Shown piece after piece: positions 36,101-39,879 of a stretch of 40,320 nt of DNA. The position numbers were made by a program, and so were the translations under genes. The notes under the pieces were generated by a model, which was not told the origin of the DNA, did not search any database, and saw nothing but the letters and a program-made list of their open reading frames with translations. Where the stretch lies: contig ATSW01010012.1 of NCBI GenBank assembly GCA_000444245.1, positions 1 to 40,320 on the forward strand, given 5' to 3'. The first letter of the stretch is position 1. The number at the start of each line of letters is the position of its first letter. The stretch is from Botryllus schlosseri (lineage: Eukaryota > Chordata > Ascidiacea > Stolidobranchia > Styelidae).

Positions 36101-37783
36101 TACCGGAAATGTAAGTATAAGATAATAATCTGGTTTCCAAAGATCGCAAATTCATTTTATCTTCGTATTCACGTATGCGACATGGTATCGCTACGTCGCC
36201 ACCTATTATTTTCCATTGCATTTTTAGTGTCAAGAGATAACTAACGTCTTCAATCCCATGAACCTGACCGAATTTGAGGATTTCGAAATGAATTCAACAG
36301 AAAATGGCAACAATGTCACCCTCAATTACAATGTTCACAAAGAGGTCTTGCTGGATTGTGACCAGGGTATTGCTACTGTCTGCGAACAATCGCACTTATT
36401 CAGTGATTATTGACTCATAATATTTATAGGCACAGCGGAATGTTCTGAATCTGCATGCGTCATCTCGGATTTTTATCCACAGGACGTTGTGCAAGTGACC
36501 GTCCATTTTAGGGTGTGGGAGAGAACTATATTCGATGTAAGTGAAGGATATTTTAAGTTTGATCTTTTCCTGGCGCCCAAATCATAACAAAATTGCGAAT
36601 CCTAGAAATAGTGTATGAAAGGCCAGAGTACGATTTGGGCGCTAATTTTACGAATCAGTATTTCGTTCTTGTCTCCTCATTTTTAGGGGTAGACACAATC
36701 ATTCTAGTCGGGTCGTAAGAGATGATATTTTTGAGTACTGGAACGATATGGCCCATTCCCACTAAAATTTATATGAAAAAATACTCAACAAGAATTGCAC
36801 CTTTCTCGCCAGCGTTTTGTTAAAAGCCCATAGATAGTGCCCAAATCCTTTAGAACAAAGCCACTTATGTCAGTGGAAATGATATTTCTGTGAAGTTGCG
36901 CCCAACCATATCCTACTGATAAAGTGCATTGAAATATATATTGGCGAATAAATACATTACTTGGATTATTTTGTTTGTGGTCACACAGAAGGTACATATT
37001 TTCAGCTGAAAAATCAGGATATGTCTACGTTTTTTCATACGATTGCCGGTTAGATCTTGGCATATGTCATCCTTGTTATCATCTATTTGAATGACGTTAA
37101 AGTGTTCTTTGCGTTAATGTTAATTTGATATGAGAACGAGATAATAATGGAATCAGATTATAACACCTTACTCTAAACTTTAATCCATCCCACCAAATCT
37201 CCCGAACAAGCTCTAATTTACTTATTAGGACATTTCAATATGATTTTATGCTACAACTGCAAACAGCGTAAGACACTAACCCCATACGATGGATTTTGGT
37301 GTCATTTCAAAATAGAAATACCCTAATAGGATGTTCAATTACGTAAGGTGGTTTGAATTGAGTCATGGTATTGTCAACATGGCTTCTGATGTTCCTTGTT
37401 GTATAGGCCTAGTTATAGTTCAAATTACGGTCCGTTGGATCCCATCGGTTAAATAGGAGAGTGCGTCATCTCTAATCGACGCTGTATATTTAGTTACAAG
37501 CCTGGAAAGCTAGCATTGTGACATACGCTCGATTTACGGCTAAAAGTGACGAATACCGGATATCGCAGCAGCCCTACTCTGTCAAGGTATGAAGATCAAT
37601 TTTATATCGGAGTTACAGGCTTTTGCAATTGAATGAGGTTGATTCTAGGTTACGTTCTCCGCGCTGACTTTGGACGAAGACCCGAACGACAACTCGGGAA
37701 TCGTGATCCGATGGTGGATTATCATTGTGGCAGTTTGCGCCGGACTGCTATTGCTCGCTCTTCTCATTCTTTTGCTTTACAAG
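2962..37783 (+). CDS. Integrin alpha chain with inserted MAM domain and alpha-I domain (gene, partial at both ends)
   Basis: Joined from 28 exons whose reading phases agree throughout, giving about 1344 residues. Seen in order: rest of FG-GAP blade 1, MAM domain, blade 2, alpha-I domain with MIDAS residues, blades 3-7 with calcium loops, cysteine-rich leg region and one transmembrane helix. Integrin alpha chains pair with a beta chain at the plasma membrane and bind matrix or cell-surface ligands; in alpha-I integrins the I domain is the main ligand site. Vertebrate alpha-I chains are about 1150-1200 residues; this one would exceed 1400 once the missing ends are added, the excess being mainly the MAM domain. 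No signal peptide, start codon, GFFKR tail or stop is visible, so both ends probably lie outside the window. Orthology to a particular vertebrate alpha chain cannot be assigned; the family call is near certain. Confidence 0.95.
4064..4210 (+). CDS. Integrin alpha exon 2: N-terminal part of inserted MAM domain
   Basis: After acceptor tattcccag the exon reads [10 protein letters not shown]...[12 protein letters not shown]...[11 protein letters not shown]. This is the start of a MAM domain: FE, then D-D-F-N-W, then TGP-x-x-D-H-T. The first two conserved MAM cysteines, normally just before FE and about ten residues later, are absent here (V and no Cys). It joins exon 1 in phase 1 and ends in phase 1 (donor gtgaaa). 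Its 147 bases are a whole number of codons. MAM domains act in adhesion and homophilic contacts in receptor phosphatases, meprins and neuropilins. Confidence 0.88.
4490..4955 (+). repeat. Dispersed repeat family B, copy 1 (interrupted)
   Basis: It matches the copy at 16488-16678: ccttgatgttttttcg, then tacatacacgatat, atgcataccatg, gcatatg-cgct-gacaagga, cttgtaag, caagtcttg-accac-cctccat and tatcccggt. The match is broken between 4585 and 4841 by an inserted MITE. Function and class unknown; it may be part of a SINE. Confidence 0.65.
4585..4841. mobile_element. MITE with 30-bp terminal inverted repeats
   Basis: The ends 4585-4614 and 4812-4841 are inverted repeats beginning GTCGCAGTG and ending TTATGTCC, with four mismatches in 30. 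It lies inside repeat family B, whose other copy (16488-16678) lacks it. Flanking bases share only atata, so the target duplication is unclear; a Tc1/mariner or other short-duplication family is possible. No coding capacity. Confidence 0.7.
5804..6918. mobile_element. Non-autonomous hAT-type transposon, 1115 bp
   Basis: The ends are CAGAGGTCTCAAAC and GTTTGAGACCTCTG, an exact inverted pair, flanked by the 8-bp duplication gcttaaac (5796-5803 and 6919-6926). Eight-base duplications and CAG-type ends are diagnostic of hAT. Inside the ends are gcggcccgcg words and, at 6508-6590, a second repeat-like stretch (cttcttaaccagggtccgtag) that may be another hAT fragment. No transposase frame. It sits in the long intron that splits the MAM exons. 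Confidence 0.93.
7741..7890 (+). repeat. Dispersed repeat family A, copy 2
   Basis: It is collinear with 1191-1330 and carries the palindromic word CGCGCTTGCCGCG near its end. A related ccgcgcttggcgcgatt word occurs inside the small hAT element at 20451-20707, so family A may itself be part of a hAT-type element. Confidence 0.6.
8150..8221. repeat. hAT-like right end
   Basis: The sequence has two ggcccgc words and ends in ttgcccacccctg, the inverse of the common hAT start CAGGGGTGGGCAA. The matching left end was not identified, so the element is probably truncated. Confidence 0.5.
9299..9378 (+). repeat. Dispersed repeat family C, copy 1
   Basis: It shares gcatt-aaaacaaac, aaaacatgttttaaacag and tttcaa-caaa with 28957-29040. 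Further right (9640-9710) a partial inverted version runs back through catgttttaagcatg and ends aaatgc, suggesting a longer element with weak inverted ends. Confidence 0.55.
10182..10290 (+). CDS. Integrin alpha exon 3: MAM domain, middle
   Basis: It reads [20 protein letters not shown]...[13 protein letters not shown], matching the MAM segment G-H-Y-M-x-x-E-x-S, A-x-x-x-(S/T)-P, S-C-L. The cysteine in GSCLR is the third conserved MAM cysteine. Acceptor is ttgtttcag and donor gtaaga. The exon starts in phase 1 and ends in phase 2, matching exon 4. It follows the longest intron of the window (5971 bp). Confidence 0.88.
11922..12078 (+). CDS. Integrin alpha exon 4: MAM domain core
   Basis: It reads [17 protein letters not shown]...[15 protein letters not shown]...EEPYK. 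The FWYHM-x-G-x-x-(L/I)-G-x-L-N-V-Y run and the W-x-x-SG-x-x-x-x-x-W spacing are the clearest MAM signature in the gene. Acceptor is ctcttccag and donor gtgagc; the exon ends on a codon boundary. Confidence 0.92.
12250..12420 (+). repeat. Dispersed repeat family D, copy 1
   Basis: It shares gtttcga-acc-tcctatctt-tcattgtatc, ttgtggtgt-ttgaaacgat-like and aataaac words with 35020-35155, in the same order. It could be the 3' end of a non-LTR retroelement or SINE. It lies in the intron between MAM exons 4 and 5. Confidence 0.5.
12506..12650 (+). CDS. Integrin alpha exon 5: MAM domain end fused to start of propeller blade 2
   Basis: The exon first reads [20 protein letters not shown] and then ALYQGLC, the MAM C-terminus (FEG, G-x-x-x-D-x-x-L-D-D-I, final cysteine). 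It continues without an intron into [16 protein letters not shown], which matches the integrin segment before the L-A-C-x-P strand of blade 2 (alpha-1 has a related MTFGSTLV). Both domains therefore lie in one exon, which argues against an unrelated MAM gene interleaved in the introns. Acceptor is tttcag, donor gtgaaa, ending in phase 1. Confidence 0.9.
12815..12960 (+). repeat. Dispersed repeat family E, copy 1
   Basis: This stretch is repeated in inverse orientation at 23940-24105: aactcagaattatat, acgtgcatgcat-atttggattaaaat, gtgtatattca and tgtatatcagg occur in both in the same relative order. Class unknown; at 23940 it lies beside a hAT-like end. Confidence 0.65.
13729..13862 (+). CDS. 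Integrin alpha exon 6: propeller blade 2
   Basis: It reads [14 protein letters not shown]...[11 protein letters not shown]...SPCRYP. The (L)LAC-x-P-x-W-x-x-x-C...GLCY pattern is characteristic of integrin alpha chains between blades 1 and 2. Acceptor is tattccag and donor gtaaga. The exon begins in phase 1 and ends on a codon boundary, directly before the I-domain exons. Confidence 0.93.
14567..14704 (+). CDS. Integrin alpha exon 7: start of alpha-I domain, MIDAS loop 1
   Basis: It reads [20 protein letters not shown]...NIVSSLPIV. The D-G-S-D-S motif (14606-14620, residues 298-302) supplies the DxSxS metal-coordinating residues of the MIDAS. The cysteine just before the domain corresponds to the one found in other alpha-I chains ahead of the first strand. 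Acceptor is cctctttag and donor gtaagc; phase 0 at both ends. Confidence 0.95.
15278..15407 (+). CDS. Integrin alpha exon 8: alpha-I domain, MIDAS loop 2
   Basis: It reads [19 protein letters not shown]...[12 protein letters not shown]. The I-G-I-x-Q-Y-S strand and GGRTET turn are typical of alpha-I domains. The first threonine after GGR (15392-15394, residue 369) is the expected MIDAS threonine. The acceptor is weak (caaataag), but frame and homology fix it; the donor is gtaaat. Confidence 0.93.
15681..15818 (+). CDS. Integrin alpha exon 9: alpha-I domain, MIDAS loop 3
   Basis: It reads [15 protein letters not shown]...[14 protein letters not shown]...ADELKRRG. The aspartate of I-T-D-G (15764-15766, residue 402) completes the MIDAS. 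The TDGKSQD turn resembles TDGESHD of vertebrate alpha-1. Acceptor is gctttcag, donor gtatgc. The open frame runs on past the donor, but the next exon continues the domain exactly, so the splice is preferred. Confidence 0.93.
16488..16678 (+). repeat. Dispersed repeat family B, copy 2 (uninterrupted)
   Basis: It serves as the empty-site comparison for the MITE at 4585-4841: here cacgatatgtgcatatgcat is continuous. It lies in the intron between alpha-I exons 9 and 10. Confidence 0.65.
16680..16755 (+). repeat. Possible tRNA-like SINE head
   Basis: The words atcgccaagcggggatg and ggtgtcgaatccac resemble the A box and B box of a tRNA promoter, at a spacing close to tRNA-like. No complete cloverleaf is apparent, so it is at most a tRNA-derived SINE or chance. 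Confidence 0.25.
16933..17103 (+). CDS. Integrin alpha exon 10: end of alpha-I domain with intrinsic-ligand glutamate
   Basis: It reads [20 protein letters not shown]...[15 protein letters not shown]...[12 protein letters not shown]. The last helix ends in A-L-E (residue 472), the position of the invariant glutamate (alpha-L Glu310) that acts as an internal ligand for the beta-chain MIDAS. Acceptor is ttttacag. Two donors fit the frame: gttgag after 17103 (preferred) or gtgaca after 17097, differing by two codons. Confidence 0.9.
17555..17719 (+). CDS. Integrin alpha exon 11: propeller blade 3
   Basis: It reads [16 protein letters not shown]...[19 protein letters not shown]...REIDLNDIL. The Q-x-G-x-S-A-x-F strand and G-V-P-G-x-x-D-W-x-G-G-V correspond to alpha-1 TGFSAHY and GAVGAYDWNGTV. 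Acceptor is tttgtttag, donor gtagct; phase 1 at both ends. Confidence 0.93.
18492..19365. mobile_element. Non-autonomous hAT-type transposon, 874 bp
   Basis: It begins TAGGGATG and ends CATCCCTA, with an exact 8-bp duplication ttatgtat (18484-18491 and 19366-19373). Just inside, aggtttac words recur near both ends. No coding capacity was found. Its right part carries an 18-bp palindrome at 19330-19347. It occupies the intron between blade-3 exons 11 and 12. Confidence 0.9.
19600..19684 (+). CDS. Integrin alpha exon 12: blade 3-4 linker
   Basis: It reads [20 protein letters not shown]...TAYSYFG. The S-Y-F-G end is the start of blade 4 (usually S-Y-L-G-Y). The two cysteines eight apart probably form a small disulphide loop not usual at this place. 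Acceptor is gcattacag, donor gtatgt. Phase 1 in, phase 2 out. Confidence 0.88.
19762..19862 (+). CDS. Integrin alpha exon 13: propeller blade 4
   Basis: It reads [20 protein letters not shown] and then [12 protein letters not shown], the V-G-S-P-R...G-G-V strand pattern of blade 4. The acceptor tctttgcag lies only 77 bp after the previous exon. The donor is gtatgc and the exon ends in phase 1. Confidence 0.92.
20145..21615. mobile_element. hAT-type transposon, 1471 bp, with TAATTG-rich ends
   Basis: The ends CAGAGTTG and CAACTCTG are exact inverses, flanked by the 8-bp duplication actggtac (20137-20144 and 21616-21623). Both ends are built from tandem taattg/ttgtaa words (for example 20190-20222 and 21455-21605), so the terminal regions form long imperfect inverted arrays. 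A second hAT element is nested at 20451-20707, and the middle is full of N bases (20866-21062). No transposase frame seen. Confidence 0.9.
20451..20707. mobile_element. Nested hAT MITE, 257 bp
   Basis: The ends are CAGCGGTTCTCAAAC and the inverse of CAGTGGTTCTCTAAC. Flanks agctaaac and ggctaaac agree at seven of eight bases. The small CGCGCTT-type palindrome near 20520 links it to repeat family A. It lies within the larger element 20145-21615 and is therefore the younger insertion. Confidence 0.85.
21935..22111 (+). CDS. Integrin alpha exon 14: propeller blade 5 with calcium loop
   Basis: It reads [20 protein letters not shown], then [12 protein letters not shown] and [17 protein letters not shown] (residues 621-629) is the FG-GAP cation loop, though the last metal position is E where D is usual, with D one residue earlier. 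Acceptor is agtttcag. The frame requires the non-canonical donor gcaagt at 22112. Confidence 0.93.
22112..22113 (+). other. Non-canonical GC splice donor
   Basis: The intron 22112-22478 starts gcaagt and ends ctttccag. Phase and propeller homology on both sides (blade 5 to blade 6) require the exon to end at 22111. GC-AG introns are handled by the major spliceosome and normally have a strong match around the C, as here (TCGG|gcaagt). Confidence 0.8.
22139..22195 (+). repeat. Dispersed repeat family F (AGTACTTCTA...ACTCAAGTA)
   Basis: The words gtacttctagttttt, ctactcaagta and cttatattacc recur in the same order at 18326-18380 and 25358-25420. Further loosely related AGTA-rich stretches occur near 23870-23949, 30010-30075 and 33966-34145. 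The one near 23949 ends gtaccacccctg, like a hAT terminus, so F is probably a hAT-type MITE end. Confidence 0.5.
22479..22637 (+). CDS. Integrin alpha exon 15: propeller blade 6 with calcium loop
   Basis: It reads [20 protein letters not shown], then [12 protein letters not shown], a textbook FG-GAP repeat with cation loop D-L-N-G-D-G-F-G-D (residues 685-693). Acceptor is ctttccag and donor gtgagn (one N base). Confidence 0.95.
22994..23480. mobile_element. Probable hAT-type MITE, 487 bp
   Basis: The left end is tacagggctgggcac and the right end is agcccagcccga, with gaatcgaat and actcgactcgaat words inverted inside each end. Flanks atagtagc and atggtagc agree at seven of eight bases. No coding capacity; a minus-strand frame across it is chance. 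Confidence 0.75.
23940..24105 (-). repeat. Dispersed repeat family E, copy 2
   Basis: Inverse copy of 12815-12960. It lies just left of exon 16 in the intron between blades 6 and 7. Confidence 0.65.
24191..24340 (+). CDS. Integrin alpha exon 16: propeller blade 6-7 with altered calcium loop
   Basis: It reads [15 protein letters not shown]...[25 protein letters not shown]-x-G and F-G-F-S-V are blade hallmarks. The seventh-blade loop is D-V-D-Q-N-Q-Y-P-D when joined to exon 17 (residues 748-756): the acidic positions stay, but the usual D-G pair is N-Q. Acceptor is ttttgagaag, donor gtgagt. The open frame on the opposite strand here is a shadow of this exon. Confidence 0.9.
24557..24909. mobile_element. 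hAT-type MITE, 353 bp
   Basis: It begins TAGGCTTACCATA and ends TATGGTAAGCCTA, an exact 13-bp inverse, flanked by the exact 8-bp duplication tgttacgc (24549-24556 and 24910-24917). The inside has repeated aagaggac words. A fragment of the same family starts near 29657. Confidence 0.92.
25082..25303 (+). CDS. Integrin alpha exon 17: end of blade 7 and start of thigh domain
   Basis: It reads [20 protein letters not shown]...[13 protein letters not shown]...C...AC...[17 protein letters not shown]-x-S-G closes the propeller. The R/G-P-V-x-x-V-x-A-x-L...I-N stretch and spaced cysteines are the standard beginning of the alpha leg (Integrin_alpha2 family). Acceptor is ttcgctag, donor gtaagt. Confidence 0.93.
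25731..25855. repeat. Foldback repeat
   Basis: Arms 25731-25781 and 25805-25855 are inverse to one another (about 50 bp with few mismatches) around a 23-bp loop. A diverged part of the same sequence lies near 22820-22895 in the opposite orientation, so this is a dispersed family. The RNA could form a long hairpin in the intron between exons 17 and 18. Confidence 0.8.
26495..26613 (+). CDS. Integrin alpha exon 18: thigh domain
   Basis: It reads [20 protein letters not shown] and then [11 protein letters not shown]. The E-Y-E-L-x-x-D...R...C order fits the alpha thigh region (alpha-1 Y-R-V-T-L-D-S...). Acceptor is ttattgcag and donor gtaaat; it ends in phase 0. Confidence 0.87.
26629..28258. 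mobile_element. Probable hAT-type transposon, 1630 bp
   Basis: The left end cagnggttttcaacct and right end aggttaagaaccactg form a 16-bp inverted pair with about two mismatches. Flanks tcctagtt and tccttgtg agree at six of eight bases. A 64-codon plus-strand frame inside (27161-27355) shows no recognisable family. Age looks greater than that of the other elements. Confidence 0.55.
28757..28879 (+). CDS. Integrin alpha exon 19: thigh domain
   Basis: It reads [20 protein letters not shown] and then DENPVYTK. D-x-x-x-V-x-V-x-Y-x-L followed by (N)P-V fits alpha-1 DFQDSVRITLDF...GPVLDD. Acceptor is tctattcag, donor gtgaca; phase 0 at both ends. The 156-residue open frame overlapping it is in another frame and is ignored. 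Confidence 0.88.
28957..29040 (+). repeat. Dispersed repeat family C, copy 2
   Basis: It matches 9299-9378, including the shared word aaaacatgttttaaacag. It lies in the intron between exons 19 and 20. Confidence 0.55.
29349..29573 (+). CDS. Integrin alpha exon 20: thigh to calf region
   Basis: It reads [20 protein letters not shown], then [19 protein letters not shown] and [10 protein letters not shown]. The C-x(4)-C-x-S-x-L-x-L turn and L-x-V-x-L-x-N-x-x-E/D-x-A strand are among the best conserved parts of the alpha leg. Acceptor is tgtttacag, donor gtgagt; phase 0 at both ends. Confidence 0.93.
29574..32471. other. Intron between exons 20 and 21 (2898 bp)
   Basis: It contains a fragment of the 24557-24909 MITE family at 29657-29710 (ccatatgtcctctttt), an AGTA-rich stretch at 30010-30075 and a hAT-like left end at 32156-32170. 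The rest, about 30080-32150, is AT-rich with no repeat partner or coding signal that I could see in this window. Confidence 0.6.
32156..32230. repeat. hAT-like left end
   Basis: The word cagtgtttcccaaac followed by tcgtacccctt is a typical hAT start. The inverse right end was not found nearby, so the element is broken or incomplete. Confidence 0.4.
32472..32645 (+). CDS. Integrin alpha exon 21: calf-1 region
   Basis: It reads [12 protein letters not shown]...[20 protein letters not shown] and then MTSCKFRVK. The C...(I)xC-x-G-x-x-(L/C)-x-x-G-x...L-x-(F/V) layout matches the alpha region after the S-G-I strand; two extra cysteines are present. Acceptor is atttcag and donor gtattt; phase 0 at both ends. 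Confidence 0.87.
32782..32958. mobile_element. hAT-type MITE, 177 bp
   Basis: It begins CAATGTTCCCTCTAA and ends TTAGAGGGAGCATTG, inverted with one mismatch, and contains repeated ctgcgca words. Flanks cgaccagg (32774-32781) and cgtccagg (32959-32966) agree at seven of eight bases. Short elements with these ends are widespread in animal genomes. Confidence 0.85.
33701..33849 (+). CDS. Integrin alpha exon 22: calf region
   Basis: It reads [20 protein letters not shown], a run of serines, and [16 protein letters not shown]. The L-T-V-S-L-x-S-x-S...D-N-x-x-x-I-x-x-P strand matches vertebrate leg sequences (alpha-1 LSATSDSEEP...DNVVNISIPV). Acceptor is ttaatttcag, donor gtatgt, ending in phase 2. 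Confidence 0.9.
34350..34497 (+). CDS. Integrin alpha exon 23: calf region
   Basis: It reads [20 protein letters not shown] and then [23 protein letters not shown]-x-x-(V/I)-x-I-x-Y-x-I-x-N-x-G is the alpha calf signature (alpha-1 DIGNEINIFYLIRKSG). The acceptor ttacgaag is not strong but is the one in phase; donor gtttgc. Confidence 0.88.
35020..35155 (+). repeat. Dispersed repeat family D, copy 2, with (ctga)n tail
   Basis: It matches 12250-12420 and ends in cctgactgactgactg, a simple-repeat tail of the kind left by non-LTR retroelements or their SINEs. The plus-strand frame just upstream (34719-35024) has no recognised domain. Confidence 0.5.
35453..35584 (+). CDS. Integrin alpha exon 24: calf-2 region
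   Basis: It reads [20 protein letters not shown] and then [19 protein letters not shown], the usual I-x-W-P...G-x-L-Y-P/L-x-x-I-x-C segment. The start at 35453 (acceptor cctcaaag) is the only nearby AG in phase 0, and the open frame continues upstream, so the left edge is less certain than the exon itself. Donor is gtaatg. Confidence 0.83.
36228..36366 (+). CDS. Integrin alpha exon 25: calf-2 region
   Basis: It reads [20 protein letters not shown] and then [19 protein letters not shown]...x-F-x-P/N-x...L-D-C matches alpha-1 CRPHIFEDPFSIN...TILDC. Several N-x-S/T glycosylation sites occur. Acceptor is atttttag, donor gtattg; it ends in phase 1. Confidence 0.88.
36430..36536 (+). CDS. Integrin alpha exon 26: calf-2 region
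   Basis: It reads [20 protein letters not shown] and then [11 protein letters not shown]. The C-x(4)-C-x-I/V and V-x-V-x-x-x-x-W-x-x-T-F pattern is the conserved membrane-proximal alpha motif. It follows an intron of only 63 bp (acceptor atttatag). Donor is gtaagt. Confidence 0.92.
37494..37586 (+). CDS. Integrin alpha exon 27: membrane-proximal calf-2
   Basis: It reads [20 protein letters not shown] and then QPYSVK, equivalent to the S-S-L/V-x-x-x-A-x-(F/L) strand that precedes the membrane in integrin alpha chains. Acceptor is tatatttag, donor gtatga; phase 0 at both ends. Confidence 0.88.
37649..37783 (+). CDS. Integrin alpha exon 28: juxtamembrane segment and transmembrane helix
   Basis: It reads [14 protein letters not shown], then [20 protein letters not shown] and LLLYK. 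The W-W-I-I-I...[11 protein letters not shown]-x-L-Y-K segment (residues 1321-1344) closely matches vertebrate alpha membrane helices, including the internal A-G and the closing (Y/W)-K before GFFKR. Acceptor is gattctag after a 62-bp intron; donor gttggt. The GFFKR exon should begin in phase 0 and was not found before the window ends. Confidence 0.95.
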
Positions 37784-38160
37784 GTTGGTATATTTCAATA
37801 TAGTTAAAAACTGAATTGAGTGACTTCTCATTAGGGTGTCAAAAATTTAAGTTCAGTAGGCGTTCATTTCACTTGAATGACCAATAGCGATGATAGGTTG
37901 GATTTAGGTGATGACAAATATGGTCAGTTACAAAGTAGGCCTAAATCTCGTATTTTGGAGATCTCCGGTTGTTTTGAACTACTGGAATTGCTTACCCAGA
38001 TGATATATTTTCAGATAGTCCCATTTTAACAAAACATATTTTTCCGACAAAACTACTTGGTTTCTACACTTTGGATATTGCAAAGTAGAAAGTAGCTTTG
38101 AGATTGAGAATTGTTGTGGTGTTGAGGGTTGGAATCACTCATCCGTGAGATGGTCTACAA

Positions 38161-39391
38161 TAGGGGTTGGCAATTATTTTCCCTGCGAGCCGAATGTGAA
38201 GCAGGATTACGTTTGCCAGCCGGGACAGACGTTTACTCTATATTCTGCGACGTGGTAGTTTTATTTCTATTAAACTAAAAGCAGTGAATTTCATTGCTAT
38301 CATATTCTATTAAGTGGCTGCGTCCGGAGCTCCGAGTGCCTTGGTAAAATAGCGTTGCTGTTATGCTGGCTTCGCTTACAGGTCTTCCGCGTTAGCCGAA
38401 TGTATGTTCTTCGTTGCATGTTTTATCTCATANTGACGACTCAAATTTGATACCTCAAACACGGAGACCTGGTCGGTAGCCATCATAAACTAAAAACATC
38501 GGTTCACGGTTGACTTCAGCAAACAAATATAAGACGCTTAACATCTTGTGGAAATATGGGCCTACGGCCGCACCTTTCATTGCTGGATATAACATCGTTC
38601 ATGAGAGAGGATGACCGCGAATCTGATGCAGTGATGACACTATATTACGATATAGGATATGTAAACGTAGACGTAACAGTTGAAGTACATCACTGACGTG
38701 CGGTCCAATGAGGCAGATGAGGCAGTGCCTCACGTGTCGTGTCACGTGTCTTCTGAGTAAGTGGAAATCGTGAAAACCCTCGATGAGACGATGATTATTT
38801 ATGTTTTACATCGATGTTCATAAATAACTAAATTTGAACATTTTTTTCACCCAACATCATCAATTTGCATACTTATTATTCAAAAATACAGCGTGGTATT
38901 ATACAGAGGTGAAGCACAGGTGAGGCACGGGCGAGTCGTGGCAGTGCAATTCATCATAAACCGCTTGGAATTCATAATAACTGGTATCAATCAAATGCTA
39001 TCGCCTCACTGCTTCCGAAAATCCAAATATTACCAGTGTCAGAGCTTGCCTCTCCTGCCATGAACCTCATCGCACGTCACTGAAGCACATCCTGTATTTC
39101 CGAATGTGACAATGGCAACAAACGAGATTTGACCTTTAATATGGAAACAGTGACACGTAACTTTAATTGTTACGCCATTCTTTGTTACATTACCTTCATT
39201 TTGAAGATGGATTACTCATGTGGCGTAGGCTACGTAACGACGGTACTTAAATAAACTAGACTTTGAAGTAAAAGCTTTTGCGGTTCAGTTTATACAGCTG
39301 ATATTATAGCATTGATATTAATAAATACATTTTATGGTATAAATTCCAAGTAACCACATTTGACCCGCGAGCCGTCCAATGCCGAGGCCTG
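38161..39391. mobile_element. Non-autonomous hAT-type transposon, 1231 bp
   Basis: An exact 8-bp duplication gtctacaa lies at 38153-38160 and 39392-39399. The left end starts taggggttggcaa and the right end is gccgaggcctg; both carry a gcgagccg word just inside, inverted. The ends have diverged more than the duplication. It contains a younger hAT element at 38691-39082. Confidence 0.85.
38691..39082. mobile_element. Nested hAT-type MITE, 392 bp
   Basis: The left end is cactgacgtgcgg and the right end is cgcacgtcactg, inverted with one mismatch, followed inside by gaggcag/ctgcc words. Flanks aagtacat (38683-38690) and aagcacat (39083-39090) agree at seven of eight. It sits inside element 38161-39391. 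Confidence 0.85.
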
Positions 39392-39487
39392 GTCTACAAG
39401 AACTTCTATTATGGTAAGATTGCTGCTATTTGCAGTGTCATTAGTTGCAAAGATACATCAGTCAATTTCGTGAGTATGGACAATGTT

Positions 39488-39879
39488 CAAAAATAACTTT
39501 TTTGCCTGAATTTTGTATGCTACGTGATTAAATTGTTCGGTTGCCTTAAAAACGACGCACACCAAATTTGAATTCATTCCAACCAATATTCGCGGGTTTC
39601 TTAATGCTTGAAAATTTTGAATTTGCCCAAAAACGCAAAAAATGATGATGATAATTATTGGATTATCCACAGATCAAGGATAATCCCAGAATTATCGAAT
39701 AAAAACTGAAATAACTCCGCTTCTACGGCTTGGAATTGATTCAAATTTGTTTTGCATAGTTTTTGAAGACAGCCCAACAATTTCATGGTGTTGGCAGAAA
39801 AATTTGAATTTTTTTTGCGTTTTTGGGCAAATTCAAAATTTTCAAAGCCAGCAAGATTCAGGAAAAAAGGTTATTTTTG
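39488..39879. repeat. Large foldback repeat
   Basis: An inner inverted pair, 39607-39642 against 39811-39847 (core tttgcccaaaaacgcaaaa), and an outer pair, 39488-39511 against 39856-39879 (core caaaaataac), are nested. The left side has about 90 extra bases between the two. The loop includes an attatt-rich stretch. It may be a foldback or MITE-like element. Confidence 0.75.

Larger units (their letters stand above)
3123..37648. other. Remaining introns: inventory
   Basis: Introns longer than 300 bp in which I saw no feature beyond those listed: 3123-4063, 10291-11921, 13863-14566, 14705-15277, 17104-17554, 24341-25081 (except the MITE), 28880-29348 (except repeat C), 32646-33700 (except the MITE), 33850-34349, 35585-36227 and 36537-37493. 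The shortest introns are 37587-37648 (62 bp), 36367-36429 (63 bp) and 19685-19761 (77 bp). Confidence 0.6.
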
